From Lachnoclostridium sp. UBA739 (GTDB lineage: Bacteria; Bacillota_A; Clostridia; Lachnospirales; Lachnospiraceae), in assembly GCA_002297865.1 (NCBI GenBank), contig DBKX01000307.1, positions 1 to 5,839 of the forward strand: 5,839 bases of DNA, given 5' to 3'. Below are positions 1-5,839 of this stretch, one piece after another. Each line of letters opens with the position of its first letter. Position 1 is the stretch's first letter. Below the pieces are notes generated by a model. That model worked only from the letters and a program-made list of their open reading frames with translations, was not told the DNA's origin and did not search any database. Both the position numbers and the translations under genes were made by a program.

Positions 1-1
1 A

Positions 2-613
2 CAATGGTATTTGGATAACAAAGAAGTGTATCAGGAAGTGGTAATGAAACCTTTGATAGATTTGGTATGCAGTTTGTCTAGCACAATGCTTGATATTGAT
101 AATGATATGGAAGTGCGACCTTTTGTTGGAAAGACTATATCAAGGATTCACTGCGATGCAAGGTTTTCAAAAAATGTCTTGTTTAAAGATCGGATGTGGG
201 TAACATTTAAAAAAATTGGCGCAAGTAAAGTAGATTATCCCTCATTCTTTTTCGAGTTTTCGCCTTATTCCTATCGGTATGGAATGGGGTTCTTTTCCGC
301 GTCGCCTAAGTCAATGTTAGCGATCCGCGAAGCAATTGATGAAAATGAAAAAGATTTCATTAAAATAATAAAAAAAGTTAAAAAAGACAATTTATTTTCC
401 CCTGAAGGCGAAATGTATAAAAAGGAATATTATAAGGGGAAAAATGCAGAGGTAGCTCTTTGGTATAATAGAAGAAATATTTATCTCGTACGTAATAGTA
501 ATGACATAACAGAGCTATACAGCATGGAAAAGATTGATGAAATTCGAAAAGGATTTGAAAACCTGAAGGATATGTATCAGTTTTTTGCTTCCGCAATCGG
601 TAGAGAATCTTAA
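2..613 (+). CDS. DUF2461-family protein, 5' end missing
   Basis: This frame is already open at the window edge, so the gene starts upstream. Reading from base 2 gives 203 residues beginning Gln-Trp-Tyr-Leu-Asp-Asn-Lys, which matches the family's conserved N-terminal W(F/Y)xxNKxxY element. The TTG at base 11 is therefore an internal codon and not a start. Further along are the family's hallmark stretch RPFVGKTISRIHCDARFS (about visible residues 39-56), followed by W-V-T-F, then the YRYGMGFFSAS segment and a C-terminal region with SPEGEMYKKEYYKG. The family is usually a little over 220 residues, so about 20 are probably missing. Members are small, presumably cytoplasmic proteins of unknown biochemical function; I know of no assigned reaction. 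No signal peptide or membrane segment is visible. It ends 23 bases before the PPDK-like gene and could be co-transcribed with it, but nothing in its content links it to the downstream glycan genes. Confidence 0.85.
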   Translation, partial: QWYLDNKEVYQEVVMKPLIDLVCSLSSTMLDIDNDMEVRPFVGKTISRIHCDARFSKNVLFKDRMWVTFKKIGASKVDYPSFFFEFSPYSYRYGMGFFSASPKSMLAIREAIDENEKDFIKIIKKVKKDNLFSPEGEMYKKEYYKGKNAEVALWYNRRNIYLVRNSNDITELYSMEKIDEIRKGFENLKDMYQFFASAIGRES

Positions 614-636
614 GAATTTTATGAGAGGACAATTTT

Positions 637-1614
637 ATGAACTGTATTTATGAAATTTGGGATGATACCACCTCGTATGATAAGAATATTTTAGGAAACA
701 AAGGATATCATTTGATGAATATGTTTCAAAACGGAATCACAGTACCGCTTGCAATCGTCATTCCTACCACAATATGTAGAGATTATTACGGTTTAGGTAA
801 GAAATTATCCTTAGAATATAAGGAAATGATTAAGAAAAAGTGCAAGGAACTTGAAAAAGTAACAGGAAAAGAATTTGGGAATGCAAAAAAAGCTTTACTT
901 GTTTCAATTCGTTCTGGAGCAGCAGTATCTATGCCGGGAATGCTTGATACTACTTTGAATGTTGGTATTACAAAAGATATGGTTTTAAAGACTCAGGAAA
1001 AGTATTTATTACGCGCATATATAACATTTTTAAATGATTATGTAAAAGGAGTATATGGAATACAGCTTAAGGAAAGGGGAGATGATTTTCCAGATAAGTC
1101 AGTAGATGAATATAAAGAAATCATTTCAAAAAAATTGGAGTTATTCCAACAGACAACAGGAGAACAACTAGACGACTCTATTGAAGCAGTAATTGAAAAT
1201 GCTGTATGCTCTATTTTCAATTCATGGGAAAAGCCAGAAGCGCAGATGTACCGAAAGAATAAAAACATTTCGGATGATTTATATACAGCTGTTGTAATTG
1301 AAGAAATGATATTTGGTAATCGGAATGAAATGTCAGGAAGCGGAGTATTATTTACTAAAAATCCAATAACTGGTGCAGATGAACTTTATGGAGAATATAT
1401 AGTGAATGGGCAGGGTGTTGAAGTTGTAAATGGCGTAGCGGATACAAGACCAATTGAGCAAATGAAAAGTGAATTAAACGAAGTTTATGAGCAATTGAAA
1501 AACGAAGTTTCAAAAATTAAAACGCTCTATGCCGACCCGCAGGATATTGAATTTACTTTTGAAAATGGCAAATTGTTTATTTTGCAAACAAGAAATGCAT
1601 GTATTAGAAAGTAA
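637..1614 (+). CDS. Stand-alone ATP-grasp domain of pyruvate phosphate dikinase type
   Basis: The 325-residue product aligns by eye along its whole length with the N-terminal nucleotide-binding domain of pyruvate phosphate dikinase (PPDK). Visible landmarks are LGNKG (19-23, Lys22), SIRSGAAVSMPGMLDT (90-105, Arg92), the glycine-rich EMSGSGVLFTKNP loop (231-243), YGEYIVNGQG (251-260), and the C-terminal DIEF (Asp303, Glu305) and LQTRN (Gln317, Arg319). These correspond to the ATP- and metal-binding residues known in the family. Full PPDK is about 875 residues; this protein stops a few residues after LQTRN, so the swivelling phosphohistidine domain and the PEP/pyruvate barrel are absent. It cannot carry out the complete PPDK reaction alone. 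It may phosphorylate a partner in trans or a different acceptor; the substrate is unknown. The start has GAGAGGA seven bases upstream. An HD-domain gene follows after 30 bases. Confidence 0.88.
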   Translation: MNCIYEIWDDTTSYDKNILGNKGYHLMNMFQNGITVPLAIVIPTTICRDYYGLGKKLSLEYKEMIKKKCKELEKVTGKEFGNAKKALLVSIRSGAAVSMPGMLDTTLNVGITKDMVLKTQEKYLLRAYITFLNDYVKGVYGIQLKERGDDFPDKSVDEYKEIISKKLELFQQTTGEQLDDSIEAVIENAVCSIFNSWEKPEAQMYRKNKNISDDLYTAVVIEEMIFGNRNEMSGSGVLFTKNPITGADELYGEYIVNGQGVEVVNGVADTRPIEQMKSELNEVYEQLKNEVSKIKTLYADPQDIEFTFENGKLFILQTRNACIRK

Positions 1615-1644
1615 AGCCTGAAGTCATTACAAGAAAGGAGTCTT

Positions 1645-2127
1645 ATGGAAACAAAAATAAAAATAGTAAGGGCAGAAATTGATAGATTAATAAGAGAATT
1701 ACATCCTGACAATGAGAGATTTTTTTATTCACATTTACATGGTGTTTCTCATTATTGTACATTACTGGCATTTAGACGAAATTTGGATGTAGAAATAGCT
1801 ACAACTTGTGGTATGGTTCATGATATCTATCCTCTTTATACTGGTGAGTTTGAAGACCATGCAGTAAAGGGAGTGCCATATGTAAAATCGCTACTGGAAT
1901 CCCTAAATATATTTACGGATGAAGAAATTGGAATAATTACGTGTGCGGTTTCTAGACACACTGATAAAAGAAGTATTGATGAACCATATGACGAATTGCT
2001 GAAAGATGCAGATACTATGTATCATTGTCTATATGATCCTGACGATCCTATTAGGGAAAAAGAAGTTGAAAGGTACAAAAGAATTTTAAAAGAATTTGGA
2101 TGTACAATTATGCCTACAATGAATTAG
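1645..2127 (+). CDS. Small HD-domain phosphohydrolase
   Basis: This is a 160-residue soluble protein with the metal-binding pattern of the HD superfamily. It has an early histidine region (His32 in HGVSHY, with His36), the His59-Asp60 doublet in GMVHD, His72, His105 in RHTDK, and an aspartate pair at Asp121/Asp123 in LLKDADT. HD proteins of this size usually hydrolyse phosphate esters, often of nucleotides, using one or two divalent metals. The substrate cannot be read from the sequence. It is not a RelA/SpoT or HD-GYP protein, because no synthetase domain or GYP motif is present. The ATG at 1645 is preceded by AAAGGAG (1634-1640) with a four-base spacer. It lies 30 bases after the orphan ATP-grasp gene, which suggests co-translation and perhaps a shared phosphorylated intermediate; that link is inference. 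Confidence 0.8.
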   Translation: METKIKIVRAEIDRLIRELHPDNERFFYSHLHGVSHYCTLLAFRRNLDVEIATTCGMVHDIYPLYTGEFEDHAVKGVPYVKSLLESLNIFTDEEIGIITCAVSRHTDKRSIDEPYDELLKDADTMYHCLYDPDDPIREKEVERYKRILKEFGCTIMPTMN

Positions 2128-2146
2128 GATGCTTAGTTTTTCCTAA
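2124..2146. repeat. Inverted repeat overlapping the HD-gene stop
   Basis: TTAGGA (2124-2129) and TCCTAA (2141-2146) are exact complements around an 11-base T-rich loop. The left arm includes the TAG stop codon of the HD gene. The stem is only six pairs with two G-C pairs, and no T-run follows the right arm, so a terminator role is doubtful. Confidence 0.25.
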
Positions 2147-2160
2147 AATGTAGACAGCTG

Positions 2161-2188
2161 TTTTCAATAAATGCACAAAAATTATGAA
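2161..2188 (+). promoter_or_regulatory. Possible weak promoter ahead of kinase gene
   Basis: TTTTCA (2161-2166) and TATGAA (2183-2188) each match the sigma-A consensus at four of six bases, with a 16-base spacer, in the 87-base gap before the kinase-like gene. In such AT-rich DNA a match this weak is easily chance. If real, the carbamoylation part of the locus could be transcribed separately from the ATP-grasp and HD genes. Confidence 0.15.
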
Positions 2189-2203
2189 TAATGATTTACG
2201 AGT

Positions 2204-2210
2204 TAAGGAG
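2204..2210 (+). promoter_or_regulatory. Ribosome binding site fixing the kinase start at 2215
   Basis: TAAGGAG lies four bases before the ATG at 2215. The alternative in-frame ATG at 2191 has only AT-rich sequence upstream and would add eight residues ahead of the beta strand leading into the P-loop. The site would then lie inside the coding sequence. The later start is therefore preferred. Confidence 0.6.
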
Positions 2211-2214
2211 AAAA

Positions 2215-2790
2215 ATGTTAGTAACAATTGTTGGAATAGATGGTTCGGGTAAGACCACACAAGTTGAGTTACTCAAGAACGCCGGAAAGTATTCTGTATG
2301 TGCACACAAGGCTTCTTCAGAGGATAGGAGTATTATAGAAAGTATTTCGTATGCAAATTATACTACATTTAAAGAGACTTTGTCTGTAGCGATGACGTTG
2401 GATTTGTTAAGAACGTATCGTGCTGAGATGGATTCATGTGATAATGTTACGTTAAATCTTTGGGATAGATATAAATATTGCATCCAGGCATACTTTGCAG
2501 CGGAGCAAATCTCATATGAAAAAACAAATTTACTTTTAAAAGAACTGCCAACGCCAGATTTAACGATATTTTTAAAAATCGATCCGAAAGTGGCAGAAAA
2601 ACGTATACATAAGCGTGGCGCGGCAAAACCATTGGAATATGCTGAGTTTCTGACGATAGTTCAACAGCGGTACAGTGAGATTTTAATGAATGAAGATCAT
2701 GTTCATATGATTGACTGTAATGAAAAATCTTCAGATGAAATACACAAAGAAATTATGGATGCAATAGAAAAAAGGTTGCAGACATTATAA
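2215..2790 (+). CDS. Thymidylate-kinase-like P-loop nucleotide kinase, divergent
   Basis: From the preferred start the product has 191 residues. The N-terminus runs straight into a Walker A loop, GIDGSGKTTQ (7-16), in the form used by dTMP kinases. The segment LLRTYRAEM (about 64-72) occupies the place of the family's FAADRAEH region and keeps its arginine. WDRYKYCIQAYF (83-94) matches the DR(Y/F/H)xxSxxAYQ signature with Ser replaced by Cys89 and Gln by Phe94. A strand DLTIFLKIDP and the lid-like EKRIHKRG (about 128-135) follow. The expected reaction is ATP-dependent phosphorylation of a nucleoside monophosphate or similar small molecule. The changed base-contact positions and the location beside carbamoyl- and glycosyltransferase genes suggest a specialised substrate and not housekeeping dTMP synthesis. 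The HD gene is 87 bases upstream and the carbamoyltransferase 63 bases downstream. Confidence 0.8.
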   Translation: MLVTIVGIDGSGKTTQVELLKNAGKYSVCAHKASSEDRSIIESISYANYTTFKETLSVAMTLDLLRTYRAEMDSCDNVTLNLWDRYKYCIQAYFAAEQISYEKTNLLLKELPTPDLTIFLKIDPKVAEKRIHKRGAAKPLEYAEFLTIVQQRYSEILMNEDHVHMIDCNEKSSDEIHKEIMDAIEKRLQTL

Positions 2791-2853
2791 TCGTTAAAAA
2801 TTATGATTAAAATACTAAAAGATGTATTGGATAAAATAGGGAGATGATATGCT

Positions 2854-4500
2854 ATGATAGTTCTTGGAATTAGTGGTGGTATAGGACATGATTGCTCAGC
2901 ATGTGTTGTGAAGAACGGAAAATTGCTTTGCGCTGCAGAGGAAGAAAGATTTTCTCGTATTAAGACATCATCACGTAAACCGCCTGTAAATGCTACAGTA
3001 TTCTGCTTGGAGCAGGCAGGCATTGATATCAACGATGTCGATGTTCTTGCAATTGGTTGGAATCCAGATAAATTTAATATAAAGTGGCCAGTTGATTACT
3101 TGGAAGAGTATTTATCCAATCCTCTGTTAAAGAGGGAGAAACCATTTAAGATTGTTCCAGTTGATCATCACATTGCTCATCTTATTGCTTCATATGCGTA
3201 CTCTGGATTTGAACAAGCTACAGGAATTGTAATCGATGGACAAGGTGAAGACTTAGCAACAACAATTGCATATATTGATAATAGAGAAGTAAAGATTCTT
3301 GAGCAAAAACCTATTTCACAGTCATTAGGATATTTCTATCAGGGGGTTTTAAGATACTTACGACTAGGTCGTACAGAGGCCGGAAAATTGATGGGACTTG
3401 CATCCTATGGAAAAAAAGAGTATGACCTACCAATTACAATAGACGAAAAAGGTTACACCACAGCAGTTAACGACCTAGATTATAATTTCGTAGAAGAAAG
3501 CAACGACCATGTTATTGGATGGTGGATTAACTGGCTTACTGAAAATATAGGTAAGTCTGCTGAAGGAGAGCTTGATTTAGAAAGAGTAAAAAACAGAGCT
3601 TTAAGTAGAGTACCTTTTGAAAAGCTTAATGCGGATCTTGCTGCAACAGCTCAATATTATACAGAACAAGCCATTATGGCAACTATGAAACGAGGTATTG
3701 AGCTTACTAACTGCAGAAATGTAGTTTATGGTGGTGGCGTTGCACTTAATTGCTCGGCAAATGGAAAAATTGCTCATTCTGGAATAGCAGATAAGATAAG
3801 CGTTTTTTCAGCTTGTGGAGACAGTGGTACAAGTATTGGTGCAGCATTGTATGTTGATGGTACATATAAAATAAAAGAAAAAGCATATACTGCATATCTT
3901 GGACCTGAATACTCAGATGAAGAAATACTTGCAGCAGTTAAAAGCTTAAAACTAAACCACTCAGTGGAAGAAGATATCGAAGATGTTGTAAGTGGATACT
4001 TGGCTGACAACAAGATTATTGGATGGTTCCAAGGAAAAATGGAGATGGGACCTAGAGCATTGGGGGCGAGAAGTATTATTGCTAATCCTTCTAATCGAGA
4101 TACATTGGATTTCATTAACAGAGAGATTAAATACCGTGAACCATGGAGACCACTATCTCCTTCTGTCTTAGCTGAATTTGCGGATGAATATGTTTATGAT
4201 GCATTTGAAAGCGAGAATATGTTATTTGCATTTAAAGCTAAGGATATTATGATAAAAACTATGGGAGCAGCTGTTCATATTGACGGAACAACCAGAGTTC
4301 AGACAGTTCCTAAGAATCAAGGTAGATACAGAACTATGATTGAAAAGTTCTATGAAAAGACAGGTATTCCAGGAGTATTAAATACCTCATTTAATATTGA
4401 TGGAGAGCCAATAGTTTGTTCACCTTATGATGCAATAAGAACATTCTATTCATCAAAATTAGATTATTTAATTCTTGGTAACGTAGTAGTGAAAAAGTAG
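2854..4500 (+). CDS. O-carbamoyltransferase, NodU/CmcH/TobZ family
   Basis: This 548-residue protein is close to the usual family length and looks intact. In the family a C-terminal YrdC-like domain makes carbamoyl-AMP from carbamoyl phosphate and ATP, and an N-terminal Kae1/ASKHA-like domain passes the carbamoyl group to a hydroxyl, usually on a sugar. Seen here: GISGGIGHDCSA (5-16, with His12); AAEEERFSRIK (27-37); DHHIAHL (104-110), giving the metal-binding HxxxH pair His105/His109; VIDGQGED (126-133); EAGKLMGLASYG (175-186); GGGVALNCSANGKI (293-306); and ACGDSGTSIGAA (320-331, with Asp323 as likely third metal ligand). The C-terminal part has MGPRALGARSI (398-408), KYREPWRPLSPS (426-437) and NTSFNIDGEPI (510-520). 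AGGGAG lies ten bases before the ATG. The next gene encodes a glycosyltransferase, so the acceptor is probably a glycan or sugar precursor; which sugar cannot be told. Confidence 0.93.
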   Translation: MIVLGISGGIGHDCSACVVKNGKLLCAAEEERFSRIKTSSRKPPVNATVFCLEQAGIDINDVDVLAIGWNPDKFNIKWPVDYLEEYLSNPLLKREKPFKIVPVDHHIAHLIASYAYSGFEQATGIVIDGQGEDLATTIAYIDNREVKILEQKPISQSLGYFYQGVLRYLRLGRTEAGKLMGLASYGKKEYDLPITIDEKGYTTAVNDLDYNFVEESNDHVIGWWINWLTENIGKSAEGELDLERVKNRALSRVPFEKLNADLAATAQYYTEQAIMATMKRGIELTNCRNVVYGGGVALNCSANGKIAHSGIADKISVFSACGDSGTSIGAALYVDGTYKIKEKAYTAYLGPEYSDEEILAAVKSLKLNHSVEEDIEDVVSGYLADNKIIGWFQGKMEMGPRALGARSIIANPSNRDTLDFINREIKYREPWRPLSPSVLAEFADEYVYDAFESENMLFAFKAKDIMIKTMGAAVHIDGTTRVQTVPKNQGRYRTMIEKFYEKTGIPGVLNTSFNIDGEPIVCSPYDAIRTFYSSKLDYLILGNVVVKK

Positions 4501-4515
4501 AGAAGTAGTGTGAAG

Positions 4516-4544
4516 TAGTATTCTTTTGCGCAAAAGCCATACTA
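4516..4544. repeat. Inverted repeat with perfect 14-base palindromic core
   Basis: The core CTTTTGCGCAAAAG (4523-4536) is a perfect palindrome. It is flanked by TAGTAT (4516-4521) and its exact complement ATACTA (4539-4544), separated from the core by one base on the left and two on the right. As RNA this folds into a two-part stem with a GCGC loop. No T-run follows, so it is not a standard intrinsic terminator. It sits 15 bases after the carbamoyltransferase stop, and could be an operator, an RNA processing or stability element, or a weak attenuator. Confidence 0.6.
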
Positions 4545-4551
4545 ATCAAAT

Positions 4552-4564
4552 ATGTTGCCAACAT
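4552..4564. repeat. Short inverted repeat before glycosyltransferase RBS
   Basis: ATGTTG and CAACAT are separated by a single base; as a hairpin this is a five-pair stem with a three-base loop. It lies eight bases after the larger inverted repeat and ten bases before the GGGAGGT ribosome binding site. It could affect translation of the glycosyltransferase, but it is short enough to be chance. Confidence 0.35.
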
Positions 4565-4573
4565 GCAGGAAGA

Positions 4574-4580
4574 GGGAGGT
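4574..4580 (+). promoter_or_regulatory. Strong ribosome binding site of the glycosyltransferase
   Basis: GGGAGGT is a near-complete complement of the 16S rRNA 3' end and is placed four bases before the ATG at 4585, within a purine-rich run. It fixes the start of the last gene, whose first residues (NVLWIGENP) form a typical first beta strand and loop of a GT-B glycosyltransferase. Confidence 0.7.
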
Positions 4581-4584
4581 AGGT

Positions 4585-5839
4585 ATGGTTAATGTTTTAT
4601 GGATAGGTGAGAATCCTCAAACAACTACTTCAAGTAGCTTAGTGGGTTGGCCAGTTTGTATGCGACTAGCCCTAATGGATTATGATGTTTCCTATTTAGC
4701 GCTTGATGTTTTTTCTTCACCTTATGAAAAAGACAAAGTTAAAGTAATCCCTACGATAGTCCAAGACATGAATACGCCAATTGGGCTTGGAAGTGTACAA
4801 AACATGTTTAATATAGTTTATAAAAGGGTAACACCGGATGTAGTTATTGTTTGTTTAGATAACGTTAAGACAAAGGAAATTTTATATCAGCTTAAACAAA
4901 TAAAGTTTAATAATATAATAGTTTGGAAGTTTTCAGAAGAGCAGCTGCAAGTTGAAAATGAGCATATACAAATAGCTGAATTCTCCGATTTGGGAGGAGA
5001 ACAACAATTGTCCGTGTCAGAACCTGTTTTATATAGCGAGGATATCGATAAAGTTATTGAGAAATGGTGCGAATTACTGGAACCATTTCAGAACAGCAAG
5101 TCGACACAGGTGTCAGAAAAATATGGAATAAACTTTAAGGGCAATGTATGGGGAAATGGAAGTATGTCTTTGACGTCAAGATTACTTGCTAGTGCCTTAG
5201 AGTCTATAGGTGTAGATGTTTCACTTGAAAATACTGTTCTAAAAAGACCTGAGCAATGCACTTTTATTAAGGATGAACAGGAAAAGATTGAGTTTGAAAA
5301 AATGGAGAGGAAGAAAATTGATTCCAATCAATATGTACATATACGTTACAGTGGACCACAGCCATCGGAAACACACTTAATGGAAGGACACTTTGATTAT
5401 ACGATAGGCAGAAAAAATATCGCATACTGGTCTATCGATTATTCATCTTTAGAGGGACCTGGATGTCCGTCTGCTGATTTATTGAATAATATTCCTGATC
5501 AGGTATGGGTTCCGTCCACTCATAGCAAATATGCTTTGATAGAATCAGGAGTTATTGAGGAAAAAATACGAATTGTACCTAATGGATATTTGGAAGATGT
5601 ATTTATGCCAATGCAAACGCATAATACGGCCAAAAGAAAGTTTACATTTTTGCACGTTTCAAATTTTAAATTTTATAAGCGCAAAGGTGTAGATGTATTA
5701 TTGGAATCTTATATCAAGGCGTTTGATAAAGACGATGAGGTAGAACTAATGATTCACAGTCAAAATGAAGCCAATATGGAAGAAATTCTTGGATTCATAT
5801 CAAAGTTTCAAAGTAACTATAAACATCATCCAGAAATCG
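4585..5839 (+). CDS. GT-B (GT4-like) glycosyltransferase with extra N-terminal region, 3' end missing
   Basis: The frame is open from the ATG to the window edge, giving 418 residues and no stop. The second part is a recognisable GT4-type enzyme: GNVWGNGSMS (186-195) as the first loop, IAYWSIDYSSLEGPG preceding the acceptor-domain end, VWVPSTHSKYALIESGV (about 307-323), IRIVPNGY (about 328-335), then FTFLHVSNF (353-361) and RKGVDVLLESYIKAF (366-380), which opens the nucleotide-sugar-binding lobe. The donor-site E-x7-E region expected downstream is beyond the window. Residues 1 to about 180 form an additional domain that itself begins like a GT-B lobe (NVLWIGENP) and contains PDVVIVCLDN. The protein probably adds a sugar in the cytoplasm to a glycan, lipid carrier or protein; no signal peptide or membrane segment is visible. 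It follows the carbamoyltransferase by 84 bases. Donor and acceptor are unknown. Confidence 0.85.
   Translation, partial: MVNVLWIGENPQTTTSSSLVGWPVCMRLALMDYDVSYLALDVFSSPYEKDKVKVIPTIVQDMNTPIGLGSVQNMFNIVYKRVTPDVVIVCLDNVKTKEILYQLKQIKFNNIIVWKFSEEQLQVENEHIQIAEFSDLGGEQQLSVSEPVLYSEDIDKVIEKWCELLEPFQNSKSTQVSEKYGINFKGNVWGNGSMSLTSRLLASALESIGVDVSLENTVLKRPEQCTFIKDEQEKIEFEKMERKKIDSNQYVHIRYSGPQPSETHLMEGHFDYTIGRKNIAYWSIDYSSLEGPGCPSADLLNNIPDQVWVPSTHSKYALIESGVIEEKIRIVPNGYLEDVFMPMQTHNTAKRKFTFLHVSNFKFYKRKGVDVLLESYIKAFDKDDEVELMIHSQNEANMEEILGFISKFQSNYKHHPEI

Noticed and set aside
11..13. TTG as the start codon of the first gene
   Set aside because: The frame is open to the window edge, and the residues encoded upstream (Gln-Trp-Tyr) fit the conserved DUF2461 N-terminal motif, so the gene begins outside the window.
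1615..1644. Remnant of the rest of PPDK after a premature stop
   Set aside because: Only 30 bases separate the stop from the HD gene. They hold a ribosome binding site, and no phosphohistidine motif (GGxTSHAA type) was seen in the downstream translations.
2191..2193. ATG as start of the kinase-like gene
   Set aside because: No Shine-Dalgarno sequence precedes it, while the ATG at 2215 has TAAGGAG upstream and starts directly at the strand leading to the P-loop.
2215..2790. Housekeeping thymidylate kinase (tmk)
   Set aside because: The signature is altered at two positions and the gene sits in a glycan-type locus, so the tmk symbol is not justified.
2788..2809. Inverted repeat TAATC/GATTA after the kinase-like gene
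   Set aside because: Only five pairs with one G-C pair in AT-rich DNA; expected by chance.
3774..4115. Long open frame on the minus strand, and similar ones at 378-632, 1038-1268, 1527-1712, 2447-2632, 2703-3032 and 5088-5327
   Set aside because: All lie largely antisense to well-supported genes, and their translations resemble no family I recognise. They are by-products of coding on the opposite strand.
4516..4544. Intrinsic terminator after the carbamoyltransferase
   Set aside because: The stem is AT-rich and interrupted, and the sequence after it (ATCAAATATG) has no run of T, so it was listed as an inverted repeat instead.

Overview
The window is AT-rich, and all six recognisable genes lie on the + strand, packed with short gaps and mostly preceded by good purine-rich ribosome binding sites (AAAGGAG, TAAGGAG, GGGAGGT). 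Together with the clostridial-type pyruvate phosphate dikinase (PPDK) sequence, this suggests a low-GC Firmicute, most likely a Clostridia/Lachnospiraceae-type bacterium. That assignment is inference from composition and protein flavour, not from a marker gene.

Layout: (1) bases 2-613, the 3' part of a DUF2461-family gene cut by the window edge; (2) 637-1614, a 325-residue protein that is only the ATP-grasp domain of PPDK, with its ATP-site residues but without the phosphohistidine and PEP/pyruvate domains; (3) 1645-2127, a small HD-domain phosphohydrolase; (4) 2215-2790, a divergent thymidylate-kinase-like P-loop kinase; (5) 2854-4500, a complete NodU/CmcH/TobZ-type O-carbamoyltransferase; (6) 4585 to the window end, a GT-B (GT4-like) glycosyltransferase with an extra N-terminal Rossmann-like region, cut at its 3' end. 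The longest gap is 87 bases (2128-2214), so there is no large empty stretch. The 84-base gap at 4501-4584 holds two consecutive inverted repeats just upstream of the glycosyltransferase ribosome binding site.

How the genes may work together: the carbamoyltransferase and glycosyltransferase point to synthesis of a carbamoylated glycan or glycosylated metabolite (a surface polysaccharide, flagellin glycan or natural product; the window cannot decide). The three small proteins upstream (orphan ATP-grasp, HD hydrolase, nucleotide-kinase-like) are all of phosphate or nucleotide-handling types. They could form an accessory phosphoryl-transfer module for the same pathway. This grouping is the most interesting feature of the window, but its function is inferred from neighbourhood only. 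DUF2461 looks like an unrelated neighbour. No mobile element, CRISPR array, tRNA or rRNA was seen.
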